A stretch of DNA of 64,000 nt from CBDCVD01 sp965224015 (GCA_965224015.1 OZ245032.1:930001-994000); one strand, 5' to 3'. Shown: positions 16,926 through 25,450, numbered from the stretch's first letter. Notes: generated by a model not told the origin, from the sequence alone. Made by a program: numbers and translations.

Positions 16926-17645
16926 CTATCCCCTTGCAAATTGCGTCTTATAGCGCTCATGCGTGCCAAAGTCGGCCAATATGGTCTCTCCGGCGATGGC
17001 CCGCTGCCCCAGGCCTACGGAAATAAAGGTTCCTGCCGGCACATAGACATCAACCCGACTGCCAAAGCGAATGAGGCCGTACCGATCCCCCGCCGCAAGC
17101 GTCTGCCCCGGCGCGACAAATCCGACAATACGACGCGCGACAAGTCCGGCGATCTGTACAACACCAATATCGCCGTGCGGCGTCGTGAGAACCATGCCGG
17201 AACGCTCATTCTCCTCGCTCGCCTTATCCAGATCCGCACTCAAAAACTTACCAGCACGATAGGTGATATCCTTGATAACTCCCGCACATGGCGCACGGTT
17301 AACATGCACATCCAGCACGCTCATGAACACGGAAATGCGGATATATTCCTGCCCTGATAGCCCCAACTCCGAAGGGGAAGGTGCGGGACCAACAAAGGAA
17401 ATGCGCCCATCCGCAGGAGAGACCACAAGCCCTGCGCGGGTTGGTGTTACTCTTTGCGGATCACGAAAAAAATACGCGCAAAATCCCGTCAGCGCCAAAC
17501 CGACCCATAGTAGTGGGCTCCATAGCCAGCCCAGTATCAGTGCGGCGACCGCAAAGATTGCGATAAACGGCGTGCCCGCGGGGTGAATTGGCGCCAGGCT
17601 ATTGGTGATGCTGTCGGGTAGAAACGAAAATAAGCGGGCAAGCAT
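16926..17645 (-). CDS. psd: Phosphatidylserine decarboxylase (short, PSD-A type)
   Basis: Converts phosphatidylserine to phosphatidylethanolamine. At 239 aa it is the short bacterial form. The self-cleavage site that generates the pyruvoyl group is visible as RFGSRVDVYVP near the C-terminus. VVSPADGRISFVG and FMSVLDVHVNRAPCAG are family motifs, and a hydrophobic hairpin near residues 25-60 should anchor the precursor. It is the first gene of the psd-pssA operon. Confidence 0.96.
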   Translation of the reverse strand: MLARLFSFLPDSITNSLAPIHPAGTPFIAIFAVAALILGWLWSPLLWVGLALTGFCAYFFRDPQRVTPTRAGLVVSPADGRISFVGPAPSPSELGLSGQEYIRISVFMSVLDVHVNRAPCAGVIKDITYRAGKFLSADLDKASEENERSGMVLTTPHGDIGVVQIAGLVARRIVGFVAPGQTLAAGDRYGLIRFGSRVDVYVPAGTFISVGLGQRAIAGETILADFGTHERYKTQFARG

Positions 17646-17791
17646 AGGCCGGGCTCAGGTGTTGTTGATTGAGAATTGATGATCGCGCATCAAGCACGCC
17701 CCTGTCTACCACACGTTGGGCTGGAAAAACTACTGGTATGCTCCGCGGCGTTCGCATATAGCTAAATGACTTTATTCTGATACAGTCATTT

Positions 17792-18140
17792 AGAGCGTAT
17801 CAGGTTTTAATAGAACCATTCTGACGGAGCGATTTTGCGCCAATATGGGCCTTAAGTCTCGCAGGATATAGGGGGGCTATTTGCAAGAGGCTTAAGGTCC
17901 ATATGAGATCAGCATGGCGTTAGCTTTACCCATTTTGCCAGGGGCAAAGCTAACGCCATAAAGCTGATCGCCCTCTAAATCTATAGCAAAAGCGTCCCTT
18001 CGGGTTTCCGTTTGGCGCAACGCCCACGCCCAAGCCGCTCTCGAGAGATGGATAAACATCGCTCTTCGATCGCCTTGAGCTTGGGAATCGCCTCGCCAAT
18101 CGAGAAACAGAATTGATTCTATTAAAACCTGACACGCTCT
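17792..18140. repeat. Family B mosaic repeat with inverted ends
   Basis: The ends are inverted copies of AGAGCGTRTCAGGTTTTAAT. Inside lies a palindrome GATCAGCATGGCGTTAGC... / ...GCTAACGCCATAAAGCTGATC (about 17908-17970), then TCTATAGCAAAAGCG and a CCCTTCGGGTTTCC-type segment. Related modules recur at 21648, 24871, 32963, 37275, 38412, 48202 and 58776. A 61-codon minus frame inside it is also found in the 21648 and 24871 copies. Confidence 0.8.
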
Positions 18141-18171
18141 AGCTATATGCTTTTATTATCGCTCGGCTTTT

Positions 18172-18199
18172 CGCCTGAAAATGAAATCATTTTCAGGCG
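18172..18199. promoter_or_regulatory. Perfect 13-bp hairpin upstream of the MATE gene
   Basis: CGCCTGAAAATGA and TCATTTTCAGGCG are perfect complements separated by AA, 21 bp before the MATE start codon. It may act as an mRNA leader structure or as a palindromic operator. No downstream T-run was seen, so a terminator is less likely. Confidence 0.5.
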
Positions 18200-18220
18200 G
18201 CCTGGCTATAGGATCGGCCA

Positions 18221-19747
18221 ATGCAATCCTCAGACATTGCCGCAGGCACCCCCGGCCAAAATACACAGGGCGTATCGTCTTCGCGCCATCAGAAATTTCT
18301 TAAAGGCCCGATCATGATGCATGTCATCATCATGACCCTGTCGGGCGCCATGGGCCTTGTCGCTATCTTTTTCGTCGATCTCATTAACCTCATGTACATC
18401 CAGTGGTTGGGGGACGAGAAAAAAACAGCGGCAGTTGGATTTGCTTCGACCGTTCTATTCTTTTCCGTATCCTTTGGGGTGGGCGTTATGATCGCCGCCA
18501 CGGCCCTCGTCTCAAGGACAATCGGCGCCGGAAAACTGGAGCGCGCACGCGAATTGGCCAGCGCCAGTATGATCGTGATGGCGGTGTCGACATTGTGCTT
18601 GAGCATTGTGCTTTATATTTTTGCCTCACCGCTTCTGTTCTGGTTAGGGGCCCGCGATGAAACTCTCGTCTTCGCTACGCGGTATCTGCGCTTTGTGCTG
18701 ACGATGACCGTCCCGTTGTGTTTAGGGATCGGCCTGAGTGGAATTTTACGTGCTGTGGGAGACGCCAAGCGGTCCATGTTTGTGACCCTTTCCGGTGCTG
18801 TCGTGACATTTGTACTGGACCCGTTGTTCATTTTGGTTTTGCGGCTTGAACTCGACGGCGCCGCCTTTGTTGCCTGCCTTTCACGTCTTGTCATTCTTTT
18901 TGTAGGCATACACGGCGTTTGGCGGATTCACAAGATGTTGGCTGTCCCAAGACTGCGTCGTCTTCCCGGCGATGTCGTTGAGGTGATCCATATAGCCTTT
19001 CCCGCCGTTTTGACCAATATCGCGACCCCCGTGGCGGTGTTTATTCTGCAACACTACATGGCCGCCTATGGTGACAGCGCCATAGCCGGCTTTGCCGTCG
19101 TTGATCGTATAGTTCCGGTGGCTCTTGGAATGCTATTTGCCCTGTCGGCGTCGGTGTCGCCAATTATCGGGCAGAATTTTGGCGCGGGAGATTTTGTCCG
19201 GGTCAACCGAACGATGGGCGATGCGGCCCTCTTCACGGTCCTCTACGTGCTAACCATATGGGCTGCGTTGTTCGCCAGCCGTGAGATCATTGTCAGTGTT
19301 TTTGCTCTTGAGGGACTAGCGGCGGAACTGGTGCGGCTTTTTTGTACCTGGATGGTTCCCGGTTTTGGCTTTTTGGGGTTTTTGTTTATCGGAAATTCCG
19401 CGTTTAATACCCTGGGATATCCCCTGTTTTCGACGGCGATTAACTGGGCCCGGGCCTTGATCGGAGTGTGGCCACTCATTCTGATCGGCGGCTATTTTTA
19501 TGGCCCCCAGGGCCTGATGATGGGTTTTGCCAGCGCTAGTGTCGTCTTCGGCGGTGTCAGCCTGGCCCTTGGTTTTCACGTGATCGGGGCGCTGGCGGGT
19601 CAGCGCCAAGGTGAAAGGCGGCGAGGCTACGGCACCATTCTCATCACCCCTGGCGCGGCCAAAACCTTGACAAAAACTGAGAACCAGGTGGTGGATCCCA
19701 CCTACTCACTCCCCTTGTCGAGCCTGAGCGCCACAAAACGGTGCTGA
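18221..19747 (+). CDS. MATE family efflux transporter
   Basis: A multidrug/toxin extrusion-type exporter (508 aa). About twelve hydrophobic segments in two similar halves are visible, with MATE-like motifs near the start of each half (GLVAIFFVDLINLMYIQWLG; later AGFAVVDRIVPVALGMLF) and IGQNFGAGD. The substrate cannot be deduced. Its 3' end overlaps the convergent degP gene by 46 bp. The first ATG gives a ~25-residue polar lead before the first membrane segment. Confidence 0.9.
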   Translation: MQSSDIAAGTPGQNTQGVSSSRHQKFLKGPIMMHVIIMTLSGAMGLVAIFFVDLINLMYIQWLGDEKKTAAVGFASTVLFFSVSFGVGVMIAATALVSRTIGAGKLERARELASASMIVMAVSTLCLSIVLYIFASPLLFWLGARDETLVFATRYLRFVLTMTVPLCLGIGLSGILRAVGDAKRSMFVTLSGAVVTFVLDPLFILVLRLELDGAAFVACLSRLVILFVGIHGVWRIHKMLAVPRLRRLPGDVVEVIHIAFPAVLTNIATPVAVFILQHYMAAYGDSAIAGFAVVDRIVPVALGMLFALSASVSPIIGQNFGAGDFVRVNRTMGDAALFTVLYVLTIWAALFASREIIVSVFALEGLAAELVRLFCTWMVPGFGFLGFLFIGNSAFNTLGYPLFSTAINWARALIGVWPLILIGGYFYGPQGLMMGFASASVVFGGVSLALGFHVIGALAGQRQGERRRGYGTILITPGAAKTLTKTENQVVDPTYSLPLSSLSATKRC

Positions 19748-21285
19748 CCATCGGCACTGCTAACCAGAACCAGTGCCGTGCGCCGCTGCTTGCTGCGCAA
19801 ATCCTTGATCCGCTCGGCCAGATCTTGGGGCGTTTCGATTGTGTTCTGCATCACTTCGACGATCACATCACCAGGCTTGAGCCCCTTGTCCTGGGCATCC
19901 GTGCCTGGCGTCACGGCGCTCACCACAACCCCCCTGATCGCCTCCTCAATCGCATACCGTTTACGCAGGTCAGCAGACAGGGGGCTGACCGTCAGGCCCA
20001 GGACCGTAACAGCAGGATGGTCCTGATTGTTGTCGCCGGAACTCGGATCTTGTGGCACAGGCGCATCCTGCGCATCCTGCGCGTCCTGCGCGTCCTGCGC
20101 ATCCCGCCTCTCCTGCCCCTCCTGCCCCTCCTGCCCCTCCTCCTCAAGGCGTCCCAGGGTCACGGAAATTGTGCGCTTTTTGCCATCGCGCAACACCTCG
20201 ACAGCGACAACCTTGCCCACCGGCGTCAGCGCGACAATGCGCGGCAGCTCGCGCATTTTCTCGATCGATTTTCCATCAAAACTAAGTACCACATCGCCGG
20301 GCTCAAGACCGGATGCGGCCGCGGGGCCGCCCGCCTCCACGTCAGCAATAAGAACGCCGCGTGGGCGCTCAAGACCCAGACTTTCAGCGATATTGCCGGA
20401 GATTTCCTGAATATGAACCCCGAGCCAGCCGCGTCGGGTTTCACCAAATGTTTTAAGCTGCTCAATGACCGGAACCGCGAGAGATGTGGGAATGGCAAAG
20501 CCAAGGCCAATGGAGACCCCGGTTGGAGAAATGATTGCGGTATTGATGCCAACGACTTCTCCGTTCATATTAAACAAAGGACCACCGGAGTTTCCTCGAT
20601 TGATGGCAGCGTCGGTTTGGATGAAATTGTCGTAGGAGCCGACGCGAATATCACGCCCGCGTGCCGAGACAACGCCAACGGTGACAGAGCCCCCAAGAGC
20701 AAATGGATTGCCGATTGCAATCACCCAGTCACCGACCCGGATCGCCTCCGAGTCGCCAAAACGCGCCGGCACCAGCGGCTTGTCCGGTTTAACCTGAAGA
20801 ACCGCAAGGTCGGTTTTTTTGTCGCGACCCAGGATTTCCGCATCCAGTCGCGTTCCATCATTGAGAACAACGGTAATTTCGTCCGCCTCGGCGATGACAT
20901 GACTGTTGGTGACCACAATGCCGCCTGCATCAATGATAAAACCCGAGCCAAGCGCGCTCGCCTGCCCCAGAGGGCCATCACTGTCAGGGGATTGTTTATT
21001 GAAAAAATCGTCAAAAAAATCCTTGAACGGAGACCCGTCCGGCGCCTGTGGGATCGGCAGTCCCCGTCGCCCCTTAAGCTTCTGGCTGGTGGATATGTTC
21101 ACCACCGAGGCTTGTAGATCTTCAACAAGGTCGGCAACGGATTGGGGCCCACGGGCGTTCGCCGAAGGCGGCATTATTGCGAAAACGAGGCCCAACACCA
21201 GTGCAACAAAAAAACCTCTGAACATGATCACTGCCTGTGGCTTGCCTAAATTTAAATAGTGAAAGGTCTTCATATCCTTTCCCAT
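19702..21285 (-). CDS. degP: DegP/DegQ-type periplasmic serine protease (Do family)
   Basis: A periplasmic quality-control protease (527 aa) with a trypsin-like domain and two PDZ domains. The triad is visible as TNSHVI, KTDLAVL and GNSGGPL. A signal peptide follows an N-terminal extension (FRGFFVALVLGLVFAIMPPSANA). GAGG at 8 nt supports the ATG at 21285; 21225 would start directly at the signal peptide. Between the PDZ domains lies a repeat-encoded linker, three GQE units and then four DAQ-type units. It is the last gene of the hflK-hflC-DUF2065-degP group. Confidence 0.95.
   Translation of the reverse strand: MGKDMKTFHYLNLGKPQAVIMFRGFFVALVLGLVFAIMPPSANARGPQSVADLVEDLQASVVNISTSQKLKGRRGLPIPQAPDGSPFKDFFDDFFNKQSPDSDGPLGQASALGSGFIIDAGGIVVTNSHVIAEADEITVVLNDGTRLDAEILGRDKKTDLAVLQVKPDKPLVPARFGDSEAIRVGDWVIAIGNPFALGGSVTVGVVSARGRDIRVGSYDNFIQTDAAINRGNSGGPLFNMNGEVVGINTAIISPTGVSIGLGFAIPTSLAVPVIEQLKTFGETRRGWLGVHIQEISGNIAESLGLERPRGVLIADVEAGGPAAASGLEPGDVVLSFDGKSIEKMRELPRIVALTPVGKVVAVEVLRDGKKRTISVTLGRLEEEGQEGQEGQERRDAQDAQDAQDAQDAPVPQDPSSGDNNQDHPAVTVLGLTVSPLSADLRKRYAIEEAIRGVVVSAVTPGTDAQDKGLKPGDVIVEVMQNTIETPQDLAERIKDLRSKQRRTALVLVSSADGQHRFVALRLDKGSE
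20061..20140. repeat. Two adjacent 9-bp tandem repeats inside degP
   Basis: Five units of gcgcatcct/gcgcgtcct and three of gcccctcct (plus-strand reading) encode DAQ and GQE tripeptide runs in the inter-PDZ linker. Unit length is a multiple of three, so copy number can change without a frameshift. Confidence 0.85.
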
Positions 21286-21363
21286 TGCCTTCGCCTCGAT
21301 ATAACTTGCATTATGACTTGGGCGTCTCCCATACCTGCAGGAATTTCAACCCACGCGATCTTT

Positions 21364-21390
21364 CTATCCTGTCTATCCTGTCTATCCTGT
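21364..21390. repeat. Tandem repeat, 3 x 9 bp
   Basis: Three direct copies of ctatcctgt in the gap between the DUF2065 gene and degP. It is probably transcribed as part of the operon. Confidence 0.85.
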
Positions 21391-21425
21391 CACTACCGCA
21401 GAGGCGGCAATATCGCGATCCCCGT

Positions 21426-21611
21426 TCATCTGGTGAACAACCACACGACAAGCAGGCCGACAACAACTGCACAGGATCCTACGTTGCGTAATGCACTGTC
21501 CGGAAGCTCAAGAGTTCGGCGAAGAAGCACTTTCATTTGCGCGGGGAAAAGCGCATAAACCGCACCTTCCACCAAAAGAAGCAGTCCAACCGCCAACGCC
21601 AACTCATTCAT
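21426..21611 (-). CDS. Small membrane protein, DUF2065 (YjeT-like)
   Basis: A 61-aa protein with two hydrophobic segments (LALAVGLLLLVEGAVYALF and VGSCAVVVGLLVVWLFTR) around a charged loop MKVLLRRTLELPD. This layout and the position beside hflC are typical of DUF2065. Its function is unknown; a link to the HflKC/DegP membrane quality-control genes is contextual. A family B repeat separates it from hflC. Confidence 0.85.
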   Translation of the reverse strand: MNELALAVGLLLLVEGAVYALFPAQMKVLLRRTLELPDSALRNVGSCAVVVGLLVVWLFTR

Positions 21612-21647
21612 CTCATCATCTTGTTCCTGTGCTCTCAGATAGCCGCT

Positions 21648-21807
21648 AGAGTGTGTCAGGTTTTAATAGAACCCATTCTGTTTCTCGATTGGCGAGGCGA
21701 TACCCAAGTTCAAGGCGATCGAAGAGCGATGTTTATCCATCTCTCAAGAGCGCCTTGGGCGTGGGCGTTGCGCCAATCGGAAACCCGAAGGGGCGCTTTT
21801 GCTATAG
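21648..21807. repeat. Family B repeat between hflC and the DUF2065 gene
   Basis: Starts AGAGTGTGTCAGGTTTTAAT and ends GGGCGCTTTTGCTATAG. It is a one-ended version of the 17792-18140 element (A end plus the CCGAAGGGGCGC module) in inverted orientation. It lies inside the hflKC-DUF2065-degP gene string. Confidence 0.8.
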
Positions 21808-21826
21808 CCGCAATCAGAACACACTA

Positions 21827-22726
21827 TTAAGGGTTGGGAGCGGATAACTCCCGGCCGTTGGGATCACGAAAATACCGAAAGAAGTCAGAGTTCGGAGACA
21901 GAACCATGGTTGTGCCACTGTCCTCAAGGGCCTGGGCATAGGCGATCATGGAGCGATAAAAGGCAAAAAACTCCGGATCGCGCTGGAATGCCTCGGCAAA
22001 AATGCGGTTGCGTTCGCCCTCACCCTGGCCGCGTAGAATTTCCGCTTCGCGTTGCGCCTCCGCCTCCAGTTCCACAACTTCCCTGTCGGTTGCTGCGGTG
22101 ATGCGTTTGGCTGCCTCCTTACCGCGGGCGCGAATGACTTCGGCCTCGGCCAGGCGCTCGGCACTCATGCGATCGTAGGTCTGCTGGGAAACCTCCTTGG
22201 TCAAATCTGTGCGGCGGATACGCACATCAATGATGTTTAACCCGAGGGATTCAGCTTCGGCACGAATTTGATCGCGCACTTCGCGCATCATTTCCGTGCG
22301 TTCTTCAGAAAGCGCGGCCTTAAAACTGCGCAAGCCGTAGACCCGACGCAAAGCCGAGTCGAACCGGGTTCGCAAACGTTGCTCGGCCGACAGAACACTC
22401 GCAGAGACCGCCTCACGAAACCGGCGCGGGCTGTTAATGCGATAAGTCAGGAATGCATCAACCTCATAGAACTTGCCGCCCGACACCTGAACGCGCATAT
22501 CATCAAGATCAAAGCGCATAAGGCGGTCTTCAATAATTTGAACGGTGTCAACAATATCCGTCGGAATTTTAAAGTAAATACCCGGGTCCTCAATAACCCG
22601 CCGGATCTCGCCAAAACGAAGGACCAGAGCCTGCTGACGTTCGGTCACAATGAACAGGGATGAGTAGACCACATAGGCTGCAGCCAATAGGGCTGCAAGA
22701 CCAAAAAACGATGTAAACCGGTTCAT
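21827..22726 (-). CDS. hflC: HflC, regulator of FtsH (SPFH/band 7 protein)
   Basis: HflC (299 aa) forms with HflK a large membrane complex that surrounds and modulates the FtsH protease. One N-terminal membrane anchor (FFGLAALLAAAYVVYSSLFIV) precedes the SPFH domain (RQQALVLRFGEIRRVIEDPG) and a charged coiled region rich in AEAEVIRARG-type heptads. The start overlaps the hflK stop by 4 bp (ATGA). Confidence 0.96.
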   Translation of the reverse strand: MNRFTSFFGLAALLAAAYVVYSSLFIVTERQQALVLRFGEIRRVIEDPGIYFKIPTDIVDTVQIIEDRLMRFDLDDMRVQVSGGKFYEVDAFLTYRINSPRRFREAVSASVLSAEQRLRTRFDSALRRVYGLRSFKAALSEERTEMMREVRDQIRAEAESLGLNIIDVRIRRTDLTKEVSQQTYDRMSAERLAEAEVIRARGKEAAKRITAATDREVVELEAEAQREAEILRGQGEGERNRIFAEAFQRDPEFFAFYRSMIAYAQALEDSGTTMVLSPNSDFFRYFRDPNGRELSAPNP

Positions 22727-23817
22727 TGGTTTCCTCCCACACGATTTTTATTCAACTCCGGCAATGGCAAATAGGGAACGACACCAGAGCCGCCCTGTCC
22801 GCCCTCAAGGATGACCTTGTCGGACGACTTCAGCACCCTCTCCAAGGTCTCGTAGAAAAGGCGCTGACGGGTTACTTCAGGGGCCTTGGCATACTCTTCA
22901 TGGACGGAAATAAACCGTTGCGCCTCACCCTCGGCCTCCTGCACAACACGGGCCTTGTAGCCGGCCGCCTTTTCACGAATCTCAGCCGCTTTGCCCCGTG
23001 CCACGCCAAGTTTTTCAGCGCGATAACGGTTGGCTTCTTCCTTCAGGCGTACTTCATCCTGCTCCGCGCGCTGGACTTCGTCGAAAGCATCCGCCACCTC
23101 AGGAGGCGGTGCAGAATCCTCTATATTGAGCGCCGTGATGGCCACGCCTGTTCCATGGGCGTTCAGGATTTGCTGAGCAATATCACGGACTTCTCGGGCA
23201 ATATTGTCGCGCTCATCGCGATAAATATCACCGGCGGGTCGGCGGCTAACGACCTCGCGCATCGCACTTTCGGCAACCTGACGAACCAACCCTTGCGGGT
23301 CGCGTACATTAAAAAGATAGTCCTTAGGTCTATCGATGCGCCACTGCACAGTAAATGTAACGTCCACGATATTCTGATCACCAGAAAGCATCAGGCCGGA
23401 TTCAGAGGTTCCGCCACCCCCTTTTCGTGGTCCAATATTGATCTGATTCTCGATAATTTTAACGACCTCAAGGCGTTCCATGGGCCAAAACATAAAGTGC
23501 AGCCCTGGTTGCGAAAGCTCCTCCTTGGGTTGACCAAAACGAAGCTCAACCCCAAGTTCTTCCGCCTCTATCGTATAGAACGAATTGTAAAGAAATAAGG
23601 CTACCAAACCCAACAACACCAAAAGAAAGGTAAAATTGGGAGAGCCTCCACCTTTCGGCAGAACGTTCTTCAGTTTGTCCTGGCTGCTGCGGAACAAATC
23701 ATCAAGACCGGGCTGCTCGCGCCCACGTCCGGGGCCTGAGCCCGAGCCGGGCCCGGACGGCCCTCCGCCCCACGGTCCGCCGCTGCCACCATTACCGGAA
23801 TTATCACTCCAGGGCAT
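22723..23817 (-). CDS. hflK: HflK, regulator of FtsH (SPFH/band 7 protein)
   Basis: HflK (364 aa), partner of HflC. It has a Gly/Pro-rich cytoplasmic N-terminus (residues 1-35, repeated GGPWGGGPSGPGSGSG), one membrane segment (FTFLLVLLGLVALFLYNSFY, ~63-82), the SPFH domain and a coiled-coil region. Order and overlap with hflC are conserved. The 859-bp region upstream is repeat-rich; folA, its usual neighbour, lies 1.8 kb away. Confidence 0.96.
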   Translation of the reverse strand: MPWSDNSGNGGSGGPWGGGPSGPGSGSGPGRGREQPGLDDLFRSSQDKLKNVLPKGGGSPNFTFLLVLLGLVALFLYNSFYTIEAEELGVELRFGQPKEELSQPGLHFMFWPMERLEVVKIIENQINIGPRKGGGGTSESGLMLSGDQNIVDVTFTVQWRIDRPKDYLFNVRDPQGLVRQVAESAMREVVSRRPAGDIYRDERDNIAREVRDIAQQILNAHGTGVAITALNIEDSAPPPEVADAFDEVQRAEQDEVRLKEEANRYRAEKLGVARGKAAEIREKAAGYKARVVQEAEGEAQRFISVHEEYAKAPEVTRQRLFYETLERVLKSSDKVILEGGQGGSGVVPYLPLPELNKNRVGGNQ

Positions 23818-23931
23818 CTGCTCTCCTTAAGTCCTCTGACATTCCTGTCAACAATTCTCAAGCCACTGACGGCGCAACAACGAGACTATCATAACATGAA
23901 TCCTCGTCGCTGAATTGACGCGCACAACCGT

Positions 23932-23961
23932 CGATACCATCGATACCATCGATACCATCGA
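23932..23961. repeat. Tandem repeat of cgataccat, >3 x 9 bp
   Basis: Three full copies of cgataccat and a partial fourth, about 115 bp upstream of hflK. Confidence 0.85.
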
Positions 23962-24020
23962 GCCAGTAGCCGCACCCATCCTGTACAATCAACCCTATCC
24001 CTTTGCACAATCACTTGGCA

Positions 24021-24058
24021 TTATTCGTGGCACACACCTTTATTCGTGGCACACACCT
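24021..24058. repeat. Tandem duplication, 2 x 19 bp
   Basis: Two perfect direct copies of ttattcgtggcacacacct, in a non-coding region. Confidence 0.88.
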
Positions 24059-24168
24059 TTTGTGCCCATGCTGGTCCCTTGTAGACGATAACCTTACTTA
24101 CCACCCTTGGTACCTTACAATTGTGTACTGCATGTTAAGACCTGCCGCCTGATGTCTCCAGAACAGCG

Positions 24169-24291
24169 GGAAACGTCTATTTGTGGCCTGCCCGATCCGC
24201 CTCCCCTTGCCCCATCACCCCTAAGGCACCATTTTACCCGCGGCCCAAGCCGGGGGTGCGGGCAGGGTGAGGCCGGTCAATAGAGTTGCCC
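24169..24291 (+). repeat. Family C GC-rich repeat
   Basis: Begins AAACGTCTATTTGTGGCCTG and ends with GGTCAATAGAGTTGCCCAG. Between these lie complementary GC-rich segments (CGCGGCCCAAGCCGGGGGTG...). The same ends occur at 29853-29992, and fragments at 15604, 16031, 25388, 37320 and 56275. Confidence 0.7.
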
Positions 24292-24543
24292 AGCTCGATG
24301 TTCCTATACGCATGCTGCCATAGTGCCAATCCCGTATTCATATCCCTTACTCAATGCCATATCCCCGTCGTACCGACATCCAAGGGGTGCGCTGTTAAGG
24401 GTTTAAGTACACGACTTAAGATATAGGCAAGCAAACACCGCATTGCAACGCCTGGCGAGACCGAAACCAGGGCCAATGCCGCGAGGAGAGCGCGTTGCTG
24501 CTGCGAGAGTAATTTCAACGTGGAAGCTTTTGCCATAAAATGA

Positions 24544-24643
24544 TACCAGCGGTATGGGATTTATAGACACGCCGGCTGGGGTGGGGCCTTGATAACACAC
24601 CGGATTGACGCTAATCCATAAGCCCTTGTCAAGGCCTTTGGTA
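24544..24643 (+). mobile_element. Family A MITE-like element, copy 3
   Basis: Begins TACCAGCGGTATGGGA and ends AAGGCCTTTGGTA. It is flanked by perfect TGA target duplications (24541-24543 and 24644-24646). The right end faces ccoS, ~40 bp upstream of its start. Confidence 0.85.
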
Positions 24644-24685
24644 TGAGAGGTACTTAACATCATCCCCCGTGCAGAGGTGATCGGA

Positions 24686-24874
24686 TTGAATGTTTTGATT
24701 GTTCTTGTTCCTGCCGCACTGGCACTGGGTGCGCTGGGCTTGCTGGCATTTTTATGGTCTGAGCGTCATGGTCAGTTTGATGATCTGGACGGCGCGGCGT
24801 GGCGCGTTCTTGATGATGACGAACATCCGAGCGACGGTAGAGACGGTAGAGACGTGGATAGGGATGAAAGCTAG
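24686..24874 (+). CDS. ccoS: CcoS, cbb3-type oxidase assembly protein (orphan)
   Basis: A small membrane protein (62 aa) needed for cofactor insertion into cbb3 cytochrome oxidase. One hydrophobic segment is followed by the family signature WSERHGQFDDLDGAAWRVL and an acidic tail that contains a duplicated GRDGRD from a 9-bp repeat. The TTG at 24686 (MNVL..., as in the family) is preferred because AGAGG lies 8 nt upstream; a GTG at 24677 is in frame. No ccoNOPQ or ccoGHI gene is nearby. Confidence 0.85.
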   Translation: MNVLIVLVPAALALGALGLLAFLWSERHGQFDDLDGAAWRVLDDDEHPSDGRDGRDVDRDES

Positions 24875-25107
24875 ATCAGCTTGGCGTTAGTTGTACCCAT
24901 TTTGCTATGGGGACACCTAAACGTATAAGGCTGAGCGCCCTCTAAATCTATAGCAAAAGCGCCCCTTCGGGTTTGCGATTGGCGCAACGCCCACGCCCAA
25001 GCCGCTTTTGAGAGATGGACAAGCATCGCTCTTCGATCGCCTTGAACTTGGGGATCGCCTCGCCAATCGAGACACAGAATGGATTCTATTAAAACCTGAC
25101 ACGCTCT
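24871..25107. repeat. Family B mosaic repeat after ccoS
   Basis: Runs from CTAGATCAGCTTGGCGTTAG through the TCTATAGCAAAAGCGCC module to AAAACCTGACACGCTCT. It starts within four bases of the ccoS stop codon. Compared with 17792-18140 it lacks the left AGAGCG end. Confidence 0.8.
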
Positions 25108-25229
25108 CTAATGCGTCGAGATTGACAAGCCCCTCCAAGCAGGTTACAGCAATGCACAAATTTGCACAAGATGTGACGTGGTGGCCGGCAAGAGAGCCAT
25201 AGGATCGCCAAGCGTCCTTGCAATAGATG

Positions 25230-25316
25230 GCCCAGGTGGCGAAATTGGTAGACGCGCTAGCTTCAGGTGCTAGTGGCCGTATGGTCGTGGAAGTTCGAGT
25301 CTTCTCCTGGGCACCA
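25230..25316 (+). tRNA. tRNA-Leu(CAG)
   Basis: An 87-nt class II tRNA with encoded CCA. The acceptor stem GCCCAGG / CCTGGGC is perfect. The anticodon arm CTAGC-TTCAGGT-GCTAG gives anticodon CAG. A long variable arm (TGGCCGTATGGTCGT) is typical of Leu, and the T-loop reads TTCGAGT. It lies alone between ccoS and folA. Confidence 0.96.
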
Positions 25317-25348
25317 TAATTTGAAAAACGCAATAAAGCCAAAAAGTT

Positions 25349-25450
25349 ATATCAGCGATATGGGATTTTTGTACACGCTGACTTGTGGGCGTCTCTATTT
25401 GCGACCTGGCCAGCCCTCCCTCGTCCCAACTACCCATAAAACAGTACCCT
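25349..25450 (+). repeat. Half family A element fused to a family C fragment
   Basis: ATATCAGCGATATGGGATTTTT...ACACGCTGACTTGTG matches the left ~38 bp of family A. It continues directly into GGGCGTCTCTATTTGCGACCTGGCC, the left end of family C. This looks like a recombination or insertion junction between two repeat families. Confidence 0.6.

Larger units (their letters stand above)
17646..18220. other. Divergent spacer psd / MATE gene, filled by family B repeat
   Basis: 575 bp with no gene. Most of it is a complete family B element (17792-18140). To its left, CTAAATGAC / GTCATTTAG (17762-17793) forms a hairpin; to its right is the perfect 13-bp hairpin at 18172-18199. Confidence 0.6.
23818..24676. 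other. Spacer between hflK and ccoS, mainly repeats
   Basis: 859 bp in which no gene is convincing. It contains a 9-bp tandem repeat (23932-23961), a 2 x 19 bp duplication (24021-24058), a family C element (~24169-24291) and a family A element (24544-24643). A 61-codon minus frame at 24351-24536 has a hydrophobic stretch but lacks a ribosome-binding site. Confidence 0.6.

Noticed and set aside
19741..21117. 458-codon plus-strand frame antisense to degP
   Set aside because: Shadow of the protease gene; no domain, and the opposite strand carries an intact catalytic triad.
24351..24536. 61-codon minus-strand frame with a hydrophobic stretch (MAKASTLKLLSQQQRALL...)
   Set aside because: No ribosome-binding site, starts 5 bp from a family A element, no family recognised. 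Possible but not supportable.
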